From: Lactobacillus kalixensis DSM 16043
GTDB lineage: Bacteria > Bacillota > Bacilli > Lactobacillales > Lactobacillaceae
Length of the DNA: 64,000 nt
NCBI RefSeq assembly: GCF_001434335.1
Contig: NZ_AZFM01000009.1
Span: 1-64,000, forward strand
Direction of reading: 5' to 3'
Both the position numbers and the translations under genes were made by a program. Shown here piece by piece: positions 8,459-18,293 of this stretch (its first letter is position 1; every line of letters begins with the position of its first letter). A model generated the notes under the pieces. The model ran no database searches. It was not told the DNA's origin and saw nothing but the letters and a program-made list of their open reading frames with translations.

Positions 8459-9022
8459 ATGCAAACAATTGAAAATTCCCTCTTACAAGTCTCTGTTGAC
8501 GAAAATGGGGCGCAACTTGCGCACGTAATTTCTAAACAAGGTGACTTTGATTACTTCGATAATGAAGAAAAACAAGAGAAGGCAGTCGCTGTTTTTAAGG
8601 CGGCTGATAATGATGAAAATCTAGCATTAACACTGCCATGGACAGTTGTTGATAAGGGAGATGCCCGCGTCAGTTTAACCTTAATTGATACAGCAAATAG
8701 TTATAAGAAATTTCCATATCATTTTGAAATAATGTTAACTTATTCAATCGAAGCCAATCAAATGAAGATTGCCTTCCACCTCAAGAACAATTCAAATAAG
8801 GAAATGCCGTTTTCTTTAGATTATAATTTGCCGCTATCAAGCAATGTTGCTGAAGAAAGCGTCAATCGAATCGTTTTAGAGGATGCAGATAAGAAGGTTA
8901 TCCTTGAATCTGCAGACTTCAAGATCAGTTCTGCTCAAGATGAGATTAGTTGTGCAATTAACCAAGCAACTTTGGCTCCAGAAACTAGTCAAGATGTGGA
9001 GTTGAATTTTGTTTTTGAGTAA
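8459..9022 (+). CDS. Short galactose-mutarotase-fold protein, probably not catalytic
   Basis: A cytoplasmic protein of 187 aa without signal peptide. The start (TIENSLLQVSVDENGAQLAH) and middle (NQMKIAFHLKNNSNKEMPFS) match the LacX-like branch of aldose 1-epimerases. Those are normally near 290 aa. The segment carrying the first catalytic His region is contracted, and where the family has a His-Pro-Tyr-Phe motif this protein reads DYNLPL. It is therefore a compact relative that probably lost mutarotase chemistry and may bind a sugar. Ribosome site gggagaataaatc. Monocistronic, followed by a weak hairpin. Coding bias is normal, so it does not look like a decaying gene. Confidence 0.6.
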   Translation: MQTIENSLLQVSVDENGAQLAHVISKQGDFDYFDNEEKQEKAVAVFKAADNDENLALTLPWTVVDKGDARVSLTLIDTANSYKKFPYHFEIMLTYSIEANQMKIAFHLKNNSNKEMPFSLDYNLPLSSNVAEESVNRIVLEDADKKVILESADFKISSAQDEISCAINQATLAPETSQDVELNFVFE

Positions 9023-9076
9023 AATTTAACGATTTTAATAAGAAAAATTAGGCAAGTCAAGGATGGCCTGCCTTTT

Positions 9077-9085
9077 TGCTATAAT
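9077..9085 (+). promoter_or_regulatory. Extended -10 promoter of the LCP-plsY-LtaS-like operon
   Basis: TGC followed by TATAAT (9080-9085), an extended -10 element about 50 bp upstream of the LCP start. No good -35 is visible. Confidence 0.55.
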
Positions 9086-9136
9086 AGGGCATTGGTGTTC
9101 ATAATCTAAATTGATAGATTTATTTAGGTAATAAAT

Positions 9137-10240
9137 ATGGGAAGAAGACAGAAATTTAGGAATAACAGTCGTGTTGAAAGACATTCCAAAGATTACAACA
9201 AAAAAAGCCACGTCTTGGCTTGGATTATCAGCATTGTTTTAATCATAGCTGTTGGAGCAATTGCTTATTTCGGCTATGTTTACTTTAAGACTAAGAATGC
9301 GGTTGATAAGACTTACGATCCGCAAAATAAAGTAACGATTAAGAGCGGAGAATTTAATGGTAAAAACAAGTTTGCTGTCTTACTGATGGGGACAGATACC
9401 GGGGCGTTAGACCGTAAAGAAAAAGTCGGAAATACTGACACAATGATTTTAGCAATTGTAAATCCGCAGAAGAAACGCTACACATTGATGTCAATTCCGC
9501 GTGATACGATGGCGCAAATGATTGGGACTAGTGAATTTCAAACAGAAAAAATCAACGCTGCCTATTCAATTGGTGGAGCCAAAATGGCGATGGCTTCTGT
9601 TTCAAAATTAATTAATGTGCCGATTAAGTACTACGCTGTGATTAACATGGGCGGACTTATGAAAATGATCCGCTATGTTGGTGGAATTAATATTCGGCCA
9701 ACTCTGAGCTTTGAATATGGTGGTTACGTCTTTAAGAAGGGCCAATTAACCCATATGGGTGGTGGCGGAGCATTGGCATATTCAAGAATGCGTTATGATG
9801 ATCCAAAGGGCGATTATGGCCGCCAAGAGCGTCAAAGGCAAGTTATTACGACTTTGATCAAGAAAGCAGTGTCTGCTAGTTCATTGACCAATCTTGACTC
9901 GATTCTTACTTCAGTATCAGGCAACGTGAAGACTAATCTGCCATTTAGTGCTCTGCAATCAATTGCTTTAAATTACCGTGCTTGCTCAGATAATGCTAAG
10001 AGTGACTACTTGCATGGTTACTCTGCAACTATTGATGATGCAGCTTACCAAGTTCAACCAACTAAGGAATTGCAGCGTGTATCTAACTACTGCCGCAAGG
10101 AATTAGGACTTTCAGAAGAAGTAATCAGCAATAATGAAACTTTCCAGAACGAAAAGAATGTTGCAAATGGCTTCGACTTTACCAGTAGTAAAGTTCAGGA
10201 ATACCATATTTATGATTACACTGAGGAGGATGGTAATTAA
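9137..10240 (+). CDS. LytR-CpsA-Psr (LCP) family cell wall polymer ligase
   Basis: A membrane-anchored phosphotransferase of 367 aa that attaches teichoic acids or polysaccharides to peptidoglycan on the outer face. A basic N-terminus (MGRRQKFRN) precedes one membrane segment (about 28-50), then the LCP domain (about 70-260). Motifs: LLMGTDTGALDRKEKVGNTD and SIPRDTM (conserved acidic and Arg residues for the polyprenyl pyrophosphate head group), INAAYSIGGA, YVGGI, and ALAYSRMRYDDPKGDYGR near the domain end. It overlaps plsY by one base (TAATG) and probably shares a transcript with plsY and the LtaS-like gene. Which polymer it attaches is unknown. Confidence 0.92.
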   Translation: MGRRQKFRNNSRVERHSKDYNKKSHVLAWIISIVLIIAVGAIAYFGYVYFKTKNAVDKTYDPQNKVTIKSGEFNGKNKFAVLLMGTDTGALDRKEKVGNTDTMILAIVNPQKKRYTLMSIPRDTMAQMIGTSEFQTEKINAAYSIGGAKMAMASVSKLINVPIKYYAVINMGGLMKMIRYVGGINIRPTLSFEYGGYVFKKGQLTHMGGGGALAYSRMRYDDPKGDYGRQERQRQVITTLIKKAVSASSLTNLDSILTSVSGNVKTNLPFSALQSIALNYRACSDNAKSDYLHGYSATIDDAAYQVQPTKELQRVSNYCRKELGLSEEVISNNETFQNEKNVANGFDFTSSKVQEYHIYDYTEEDGN

Positions 10241-10857
10241 TGGACCGCTTTTGGAGCGTCTTAATCGGTTATATCTTTGGTAATTTCTTATTTGCCATGA
10301 TTGTTGGTCAGGTCTTTTTGAAAATTAATCCGACAGAATATGGTTCAAAAAATCCGGGAACAGCCAATATGGGAGCTGTTTTTGGTAAAAAGTGGGGCAT
10401 TTTGACTTGTTTAGGAGATTTACTCAAGAGTTTAATTGCCTTGTTTATCGTTTATTTTGCCTTTCCAGCTCATATTAATATTGCCTACACGGGCTTAGGG
10501 CTGATTTTAGGACATTGCTTTCCTTTCTGGAACCATTTTAAAGGTGGCAAAGGGGTAGCTGTCGCCGCTCAAGTGGCGGTTTTTTATGACTGGAAAGCTG
10601 GTTTTGCGACTTTATTAGTTGCATTAGTTTTAACGGCAATTATGCAAAATTTGACGATTCCGCCATTAGTGTTTATCCTGTTATTCAGTATTTTTGTTTT
10701 AACCAAAAATACTGAAGCCGGAATAATCTTTTTGATAATTACAGCGATTATGGCATTTACTTTCCGCAAGGATATCGTCGATTTTATTCATGGAGATGGA
10801 AAAAAAGTCGATATTTTATATTCTCTTAAGAAAAAGTTAGGAATAAAAGTGCAATAA
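10240..10857 (+). CDS. plsY: Acyl-phosphate:glycerol-3-phosphate acyltransferase PlsY
   Basis: An integral membrane enzyme of 205 aa that transfers an acyl group from acyl-phosphate to glycerol-3-phosphate, the first step of phosphatidic acid synthesis. About five hydrophobic segments are visible. The conserved loops are present: SKNPGTANMGAVFGKKWG (motif 1), GLILGHCFPFWNHFKGGKG (motif 2, with the GHCFP variant of GHxFP) and a C-terminal Glu-containing loop (NTEAGIIF). The start overlaps the preceding stop by one base, and a sulfatase follows within about 15 bp. Pairing with envelope polymer genes links membrane lipid supply and teichoic acid assembly. Confidence 0.95.
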   Translation: MDRFWSVLIGYIFGNFLFAMIVGQVFLKINPTEYGSKNPGTANMGAVFGKKWGILTCLGDLLKSLIALFIVYFAFPAHINIAYTGLGLILGHCFPFWNHFKGGKGVAVAAQVAVFYDWKAGFATLLVALVLTAIMQNLTIPPLVFILLFSIFVLTKNTEAGIIFLIITAIMAFTFRKDIVDFIHGDGKKVDILYSLKKKLGIKVQ

Positions 10858-10870
10858 TAGAGAACTGTAG

Positions 10871-13800
10871 TTGAAAAATATTAGTAAGGATTTTTTTAGA
10901 AAGATGAATGAGAAAAAAAAGAGTTCATTAACAGCTTGGCAGATTATTTGTCTGCTGGTAGCGACATTCTTTATGCTCGTACAAATCTTTAGCTTTAGTG
11001 GATCACTTGCACGTTTTCCACTTGGAAGTTTATTAAGATTTATACCTAAGATGGCTGAGAATGCCACTTTGATATTAGTTCCAATGGTTTTTGGGGCTGT
11101 GTACAGTAAGAGAAAAGTTAAGACTACTGAAGCAGTTAGATATTGGATTCTAGCCGTATGTACGCTGGTTATTCTATATCTGGTTTACTTCTTTAGATTG
11201 CCTGGAAGATTTAATATGTGGAAGGTTTGGGGAGTATTCTTCCCAGTTTTGACTAGTACTTCCGTCTTACTTTCAGGTTCAATCTTCAGTATGTTGGCTC
11301 AACCATATCTTTATGAATTGCAAAGCCGCATTACTGAAAAACAAAATTGGCTTTTACTCAGTGCATTGACACTGGTAGGTTTTGCTACTAGTGCTGGTAC
11401 GATGATGTTCGATTACTCTATTTATGGAGTATATCTAATTTTGTATTTTGCTTGGGGAATGTTCCTAGCAAAAACCAAGATTAACAGCAAAGCCTTTAGC
11501 CTAACAATTTTTACAGGAATTATTTCATTCTTTGTAGTATTAGTTGGTGTACCTGGATTTAACGGGGTATATTGGTACCAACTTTTGTCAGGTAGAGCAG
11601 GAAGTTTTGATTCATGGAATAGAGACTTCTTGAATAACCCAACTTCCCCAGCTATGTTCTTGATGGTGCTAGCAGTTTTCTTAATCTTTAAGAAAGTAAT
11701 CGTTTCTTACACCAGAAGAGAAATGCGCTACTTTATTCCAGTAATCATCTTTATGCAAGCTCCAGTAACTGGTGGTCTTCTTAGATCATTCCGGTTTACT
11801 TCAAGTGCCGGTTTAAACAAGTTCATCATGATCATTATTATGATGCTTGTAAGTCTCCTGCTTGCAAGATTGTATGGTAAGTACTTGAACAGAATCAGAT
11901 TGTTCAGATCGATGATCTTCACTGCAGATAAGTCACAGAACTTAGCAGAAGCAGTGGAAAAAGCCTGGGGCGGTTTTACTGCTTGGGTAATTGAACACCG
12001 AGTACAATTATTAACTTGGACTTGGTTCTACATCTTGAGCTTTATTTCATTCTTAATCGAGTCAGATAACTTAAGAATTCAAATTAGTACTGCATCTGAC
12101 ATCAACGCAGTTGTCTTTTTACTTGGTACCAGATTCTTTGCCATTGTTTTGACAACGATCTTCCTTGATGCAATGTTCACTATTTTCTACTTTGTTACTA
12201 CCCGTTATTGGACGTCTAATGTCTTAGTCAGCGTAATCACTATTGGTTGGGCTGTTGCTAACAAAGTTAAGCTTAACTTGCGTGGGGAACCAATTTACCC
12301 AACTGAAATTTCTGAAGCTGCCAACTTCAAGACTTTGATTCCAATGATCGGAACAACCTTGTTAATTGTGGTGGCTATTGCATTAATTGCAGTTATTGCC
12401 TTAGATATTTTCCTTGAAGTTAAATTCCCAATTAAGAAAAAGGGTTCATGGAGACACCGCGGTTTCTGGGCTTTGGCAAGTTTAGTTTTGTTCTTAACGC
12501 CACTTAGATTCAACCATGACGGTGGAATTATTTACCACATTTCTCGTGGATTTGATAATAAGCAATCATTCAGAAACCCTGAACGTGATATTCAGATCAA
12601 TGGACCTGTCTTGAATTTCTTGAACTATATTGATCTCCAGATCATGGATAAGCCAGCTAATTACTCGCAAAGTACGATTAATCATTTGAATGAAAAGTAC
12701 TCCAAGATTGCGGATGAAATTAATAAAACGAGAAAGAACACACTCAAGAATCAAACAATTGTCTTTAACTTGAGTGAAAGTTTTGTTGATCCATATACTT
12801 TCCCAACAATTAAGATTGATTCGTCTGCACCAAACCCAGTTAAGTTTATTCAATCAATGAAGGCTAGATCAACTTATGGTAACATGCTTAGTGCAGGTTA
12901 CGGTGGTGGTACTGCTAACATGGAATGGGAAACTTTGACTGGTCTTAACATGGGGATGTTCAGAACTACTTTGACTCCTTATGTTCAAGTTGTTCCTAGA
13001 TACAAGTACTACCCAACTATCGGTATGAACTTCGACTACAAGTCCGCAGTTCACCCATTCATTGGTACTTACTACTCAAGAGTTGAAGATTACAACAGAT
13101 TTAAGTTTAATAAGTTTGCTTATGTTGGTTCTAAGTACAAGATTATTGACCAACGTAAGCTTGGCTCAAGTTCATACAATTCTGACTTCACTACTTACGC
13201 TAATGGTTTGAAGCAAATTAATGATCGCAAGGGTGGTCAATTTATTAACTTGATTTCAATTCAAAACCATATGCCATACAATAACTGGTATCCAAAGAAT
13301 GAATACATGGGTAAGATCTCAGGTGAATTGTTCAAGAGCGGCGCAGTTAAGGAACAGATGGCAACTTACATTAAGGGTGTTCAATATACTGATCAAGCTG
13401 TGAAGAAATTCATTGGTCAAATTGATAAGATCAAGAAGCCAATTACAGTTGTCTTCTACGGTGACCACTACCCAAGTATCTTGTCACAGAGCTATACTAG
13501 TCAATATCCAGTACAAATGCACTCAACTCGCTACTTTATTTATTCAAACAAGTACGCTAGAGAACATGGTGCTAAGTCTAAGTTGACTAAGAATACTAAC
13601 TACGTCAATACTAGTGACTTTATCGCAATGATGCTTGAACAAACTAACTCTAAGGTAACTCCTTACCAAGCATTGTTAACCGAAGTTCACAAGAAGTTAC
13701 CAGCAATTACAATTAATTATGCTGGTGAAAAGGGCTTCGAATTGATCAACGAAAAGGGTCACCAAGTAGATCCTAAGTCTTTGACTTCAGAACAACAGGC

Positions 13801-13885
13801 ACTTTTGAACGATTATGAAACTGTTCAATATGATATGACTGCTGGTGAAGCTTATGGTTTGAAGGCTAAAGGATTCTATAGATAA
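10871..13885 (+). CDS. Very large LTA-synthase-like membrane sulfatase
   Basis: A polytopic protein of up to 1004 aa. The C-terminal third (about 620-900) is an alkaline-phosphatase-superfamily sulfatase domain of the LtaS type. It has VFNLSESFVDPYTF (metal-binding Glu near 633), YGGGTANMEWETLTGL (the nucleophile Thr expected here, near 680), and FYGDHYPS (metal-binding Asp-His near 863). The N-terminal 570 residues contain well over ten hydrophobic segments, against five in classical LtaS, so the membrane part is greatly expanded. The likely substrate is a phosphatidylglycerol or other phosphoalcohol donor for polymer decoration or synthesis. TTG at 10871 is possible, but ATG at 10904 (aaggat upstream) is an alternative. 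Third gene of the LCP-plsY operon. Confidence 0.85.
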   Translation: MKNISKDFFRKMNEKKKSSLTAWQIICLLVATFFMLVQIFSFSGSLARFPLGSLLRFIPKMAENATLILVPMVFGAVYSKRKVKTTEAVRYWILAVCTLVILYLVYFFRLPGRFNMWKVWGVFFPVLTSTSVLLSGSIFSMLAQPYLYELQSRITEKQNWLLLSALTLVGFATSAGTMMFDYSIYGVYLILYFAWGMFLAKTKINSKAFSLTIFTGIISFFVVLVGVPGFNGVYWYQLLSGRAGSFDSWNRDFLNNPTSPAMFLMVLAVFLIFKKVIVSYTRREMRYFIPVIIFMQAPVTGGLLRSFRFTSSAGLNKFIMIIIMMLVSLLLARLYGKYLNRIRLFRSMIFTADKSQNLAEAVEKAWGGFTAWVIEHRVQLLTWTWFYILSFISFLIESDNLRIQISTASDINAVVFLLGTRFFAIVLTTIFLDAMFTIFYFVTTRYWTSNVLVSVITIGWAVANKVKLNLRGEPIYPTEISEAANFKTLIPMIGTTLLIVVAIALIAVIALDIFLEVKFPIKKKGSWRHRGFWALASLVLFLTPLRFNHDGGIIYHISRGFDNKQSFRNPERDIQINGPVLNFLNYIDLQIMDKPANYSQSTINHLNEKYSKIADEINKTRKNTLKNQTIVFNLSESFVDPYTFPTIKIDSSAPNPVKFIQSMKARSTYGNMLSAGYGGGTANMEWETLTGLNMGMFRTTLTPYVQVVPRYKYYPTIGMNFDYKSAVHPFIGTYYSRVEDYNRFKFNKFAYVGSKYKIIDQRKLGSSSYNSDFTTYANGLKQINDRKGGQFINLISIQNHMPYNNWYPKNEYMGKISGELFKSGAVKEQMATYIKGVQYTDQAVKKFIGQIDKIKKPITVVFYGDHYPSILSQSYTSQYPVQMHSTRYFIYSNKYAREHGAKSKLTKNTNYVNTSDFIAMMLEQTNSKVTPYQALLTEVHKKLPAITINYAGEKGFELINEKGHQVDPKSLTSEQQALLNDYETVQYDMTAGEAYGLKAKGFYR

Positions 13886-13896
13886 AATTAAACATG

Positions 13897-13920
13897 AAAA
13901 GGTCAGCTTTGGCCTTTTTA
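13897..13920 (+). terminator. Terminator of the envelope operon
   Basis: Stem aaaaggtca/tggcctttt followed by a short T run. Confidence 0.7.
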
Positions 13921-13989
13921 TTTAAACATTTTTCTTAAATTAGTGATTAGCAGTTGACTAAAATCGTTTTTCTAGTTAAGATCATAACT

Positions 13990-15469
<1,480 letters not shown>

Positions 15470-15480
15470 TTGATTTTAAA

Positions 15481-15512
15481 AAAACTCTAGCAGAATTTTG
15501 CTGGAGTTTTTT
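15481..15512 (+). terminator. Terminator of tyrS
   Basis: Stem aaaactctagca/tgctggagtttt followed by T residues. Confidence 0.88.
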
Positions 15513-15620
15513 CTTTGTTATAAAAGCATCATAAAAATACTAACTTAAATGGTCTATTTTTCGTGAATGGTGTTATAGTAAGTGTGAAAGCAGATATAAA
15601 TATAGAAAGAGGTTTTTAAA

Positions 15621-15977
15621 ATGTTGGAAGCTAGAAAAATATTTACAGCTGTAACCGGCTTGGTACTTGGCTTGAGCTTATTAGGAGTCGGCACAACCAC
15701 TGTTTGCGCTGACACTTTTAATGCCCCAAAGCTAGGTATTAGCCAGATTGCTCCAACCGATCCAGCTATCAAAAAAGGTGACAAAATTTTTGTCATAGTT
15801 AAGGACACTGACAATCAAACTGTTGAGGTATATAACCAAAGTGGCGAAAAGACTGGTGAAACAGTTGATATGGGGACAACCTACACCAACATGGCTGTAA
15901 AGAAAATCAACGACAAAAAGATGGTTCAAATCAATAAAAATCAATGGTTGAACATCAAAGATGTTGTGAAGGAATAG
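15621..15977 (+). CDS. Small secreted protein with a SLAP-like C-terminus
   Basis: A protein of 118 aa. The N-terminus carries a signal peptide (basic start, hydrophobic FTAVTGLVLGLSLLGVG, cleavage probably after VCA or CADT). The mature part is about 85 aa and ends in KMVQINKNQWLNIKDVV. That pattern resembles the last strands of SLAP modules seen elsewhere in the window (YYKIGINQYVKVANF), so it may be a single divergent wall-binding module. No catalytic motif. Ribosome site gaaagagg precedes ATG. Monocistronic, between tyrS and tRNA-Thr. Function unknown. Confidence 0.7.
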   Translation: MLEARKIFTAVTGLVLGLSLLGVGTTTVCADTFNAPKLGISQIAPTDPAIKKGDKIFVIVKDTDNQTVEVYNQSGEKTGETVDMGTTYTNMAVKKINDKKMVQINKNQWLNIKDVVKE

Positions 15978-16053
15978 CATTTATTTTAAATAAAAATAAT
16001 TTAGGTGAAGATGTTTGAATGAATATCTTTGCCTTTTTTGTTACAATTAAGTC

Positions 16054-16126
16054 GCTGCTTTAGCTCAGTAGGTAGAGCACCGCCGTGGTAAGGAGGAGGT
16101 CCTCAGTTCAAACCTGAGAAGCAGCT
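16054..16126 (+). tRNA. tRNA-Thr (GGT)
   Basis: A cloverleaf with acceptor gctgctt/aagcagc (16119-16125), D arm gctc/gagc, anticodon loop gtggtaa with GGT, and T arm ctcag/ctgag. The anticodon stem ccgcc/ggagg has a G-A mismatch at the middle pair (29-41). Discriminator T16126. CCA is not encoded. Confidence 0.93.
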
Positions 16127-16153
16127 TTGTTAGTTTTATAGGAGGGGTTCAAT

Positions 16154-17467
16154 ATGGCTCACAAGCTTACTTTCGAAGAAATTGCAGAATTTCAAAAAGA
16201 TTATGAATCAAAATCACAAAATAAAGTTGCAGAACTTGCAGTGGTTAATAATGGCGTGCAAAAGGCTAGTTTAAATCCAGCTAGTTACCGTCAATTAAAC
16301 CGGACTTTCTCAATTGAAATTCCAACAGATGCTGTAACAAATCAAAAACAATCTGGTCGCTGCTGGCTGTTTGCAGCACTAAACGTGATGCGCCACCAAT
16401 TTGCTAAGAAGTATAAGGCAAAGAATTTCTTGTTCTCACAAGCTTATTTGTTCTTCTGGGATCGAATTGAAAGAGCCAACATTTTCTTTGATGAAATTAT
16501 TGAAACTGCTGATCAACCAGTCGATGATCGAACTGTTCAATCATATTTACGTGCTCCAGACACAGACGGTGGTCAATGGGCCATGGCTGTTTCTTTGATT
16601 AGAAAATACGGTCTTGTTCCTGATTATGCGTATGGTGAAAGTTTCACTGCTAACAACACTTCTAACTTCAATCAAGCATTGAATATGAAACTTCGCGAAG
16701 ATGGTTTGGTTTTACGTAAATTAGTGCAAGAAGGAAAAGATAGTGAAGTTGAAGTAAAGCGTAAGGAATTCTTGAACGAGGTTTACCGTATGGCTACAAT
16801 CGCTTTCGGTGAACCAGTTAAGAAGTTCGATCTTGAATACAAAGATGATGATAGTAAGTACCAGCTTGATCAAGATTTAACGCCAACTGACTTCTTCAAG
16901 AAGTACTTTGTTGACGATTTAGATGACTACGTTGTTTTGTTCAACGCGCCTGATCATGAAATGGATAAGCTCTACGCCTTACCATTTGAAGATAATGTTG
17001 TTGGCGGTACACCTGTCCAATTCTTGAATACTGATATTCAGAACTTGAAAGATGCCACAATTAAGCAACTTGAAGCCGGCGAAACTATTTGGTTTGGTTG
17101 TGATGTTGGTAAGTCTAGTGATCGTCAACTTGGAATTATGGCTAATGGGATGTACCAAACCGACAACTTATTTGATATCAAGACCACTTTATCAAAGAAA
17201 GAGCGCTTATTAACAGGTGCATCTGGATCCACTCATGCCATGACTTTAGTTGGTGTTGATGTCGTTAACGGCAAGCCGCGCCAATGGAAAGTTGAGAACT
17301 CTTGGGGTGAAAAAGTCGGCAAGAACGGCTACTTTGTCATGGGGGATGACTGGTTTAACGAATACTTATTCAAGGTAGTTGTGAAGAAGCAATACATTCC
17401 AGAGAAATTAGTTAAAATTTGGGAAGGACCAGCAACCCCAGTTCATCCTTGGGATTCAATGGCTTAG
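16154..17467 (+). CDS. C1B cysteine peptidase (PepC/PepG-like)
   Basis: A cytoplasmic papain-like peptidase of 437 aa of the bleomycin hydrolase family, which processes imported peptides. The catalytic triad is visible: Cys70 in KQSGRCWLFA, His in STHAMTLVGVD, Asn in KVENSWGEKVG. The oxyanion Gln lies just before (TNQKQ). The length fits PepE/PepG rather than PepC (about 449 aa), and it is a clear paralogue of the PepE-type gene at 31977-33293. The C-terminus, ending WDSMA, may reach into the active site as in the family and decide amino- versus endopeptidase activity. Ribosome site aggaggg. It is followed immediately by an HD hydrolase gene. Confidence 0.92.
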   Translation: MAHKLTFEEIAEFQKDYESKSQNKVAELAVVNNGVQKASLNPASYRQLNRTFSIEIPTDAVTNQKQSGRCWLFAALNVMRHQFAKKYKAKNFLFSQAYLFFWDRIERANIFFDEIIETADQPVDDRTVQSYLRAPDTDGGQWAMAVSLIRKYGLVPDYAYGESFTANNTSNFNQALNMKLREDGLVLRKLVQEGKDSEVEVKRKEFLNEVYRMATIAFGEPVKKFDLEYKDDDSKYQLDQDLTPTDFFKKYFVDDLDDYVVLFNAPDHEMDKLYALPFEDNVVGGTPVQFLNTDIQNLKDATIKQLEAGETIWFGCDVGKSSDRQLGIMANGMYQTDNLFDIKTTLSKKERLLTGASGSTHAMTLVGVDVVNGKPRQWKVENSWGEKVGKNGYFVMGDDWFNEYLFKVVVKKQYIPEKLVKIWEGPATPVHPWDSMA

Positions 17468-17476
17468 GTGAGGAAA

Positions 17477-18130
17477 ATGGATTTAGCACCAGTAGTTTTA
17501 TTTGTTAAAGAGCAATTAGACGGCGAAAGAACTGGACATGATTTTTATCATGCTCAACGTGTTGCTAAATTAGCTTCAAAAATGTATTTAGCTGATTATC
17601 CTGATGCACATGCTGATAGTAGAATGGTCGCAATCATTCAGACTGGCGGATATTTGCATGATACAATTGATGAGAAGATTTGTGATAATCCAGAGGCAGT
17701 AATTGAAAAAATTAAAGAATTACTGCCAACAGTTGGTTTTGAAGAATTAGAAATCGCTGATATTCTGTTTACAATTCAGCATATGTCTTTTTCACAAAAT
17801 ATTGAGCAACACTACAAACTACCGATCTCTGGTCAATATGTTCAAGATGCTGACAGAATTGAAAGTCTTGGTGCGATGGGAATTGCTCGTGCATTCACTT
17901 ATGGCGGTAAGCACGGTAATTTAATCTATGATCCTAAGATTAAACCAGAGAAGCTTGTCAGTCATGATCAATACCGCAATCATGAAGAAACAACCATCAA
18001 CCACTTTTATGAGAAACTTTTTCATTTAGAGGGCTTAATGAACACTCGTGAGGGTAAAAATGAGGCTCATCGCCGCACTGAATTCATGCGAGAATTTATT
18101 AATGAATTCATGCAGGAGTGGAATGTTTAA
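17477..18130 (+). CDS. HD-domain phosphohydrolase (YpgQ-like)
   Basis: A cytoplasmic metal-dependent phosphohydrolase of 217 aa. HD motifs are in order: GHDFYHAQRVAKLA (first His), GGYLHDTIDE (His-Asp pair) and VQDADRIESLGAMG (distal Asp). This spacing matches the YpgQ/YedJ group, some of which are (d)NTP pyrophosphohydrolases. The substrate here is unknown. ATG at 17477 is chosen because aggtg sits 6 bp upstream; a GTG at 17468 abuts the previous stop and lacks a ribosome site. It is translationally close to the peptidase gene and ends at a strong terminator. Confidence 0.88.
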   Translation: MDLAPVVLFVKEQLDGERTGHDFYHAQRVAKLASKMYLADYPDAHADSRMVAIIQTGGYLHDTIDEKICDNPEAVIEKIKELLPTVGFEELEIADILFTIQHMSFSQNIEQHYKLPISGQYVQDADRIESLGAMGIARAFTYGGKHGNLIYDPKIKPEKLVSHDQYRNHEETTINHFYEKLFHLEGLMNTREGKNEAHRRTEFMREFINEFMQEWNV

Positions 18131-18144
18131 AAATATTTAATCTG

Positions 18145-18181
18145 AAAAAGTGCCTTAGTAATAGCAACTAAGGCGCTTTTT
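18145..18181 (+). terminator. Terminator after the HD hydrolase
   Basis: Stem aaaaagtgccttagt/aactaaggcgctttt with a T run. Confidence 0.88.
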
Positions 18182-18214
18182 GCTTACAAAATAAAATTAA
18201 AATGAGAATAATAC

Positions 18215-18243
18215 TTGCAAAATTAAACGTGATCTATTAAACT
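18215..18243 (+). promoter_or_regulatory. Promoter of the first oppA gene
   Basis: TTGCAA (18215-18220), a 17-bp spacer and TAAACT (18238-18243). The 5' leader is about 45 nt. Confidence 0.6.
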
Positions 18244-18293
18244 ATTAATCAAGTTAAAGAACTATTAAAAAGTTTCTTGAGAGGGGAAATTCG

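Noticed and set aside
9048-9078. Strong terminator after the mutarotase-like gene
   Set aside because: The aggca/tgcct pairing is short and the inner pairing weak. It may act, but I could not support it as a separate feature.
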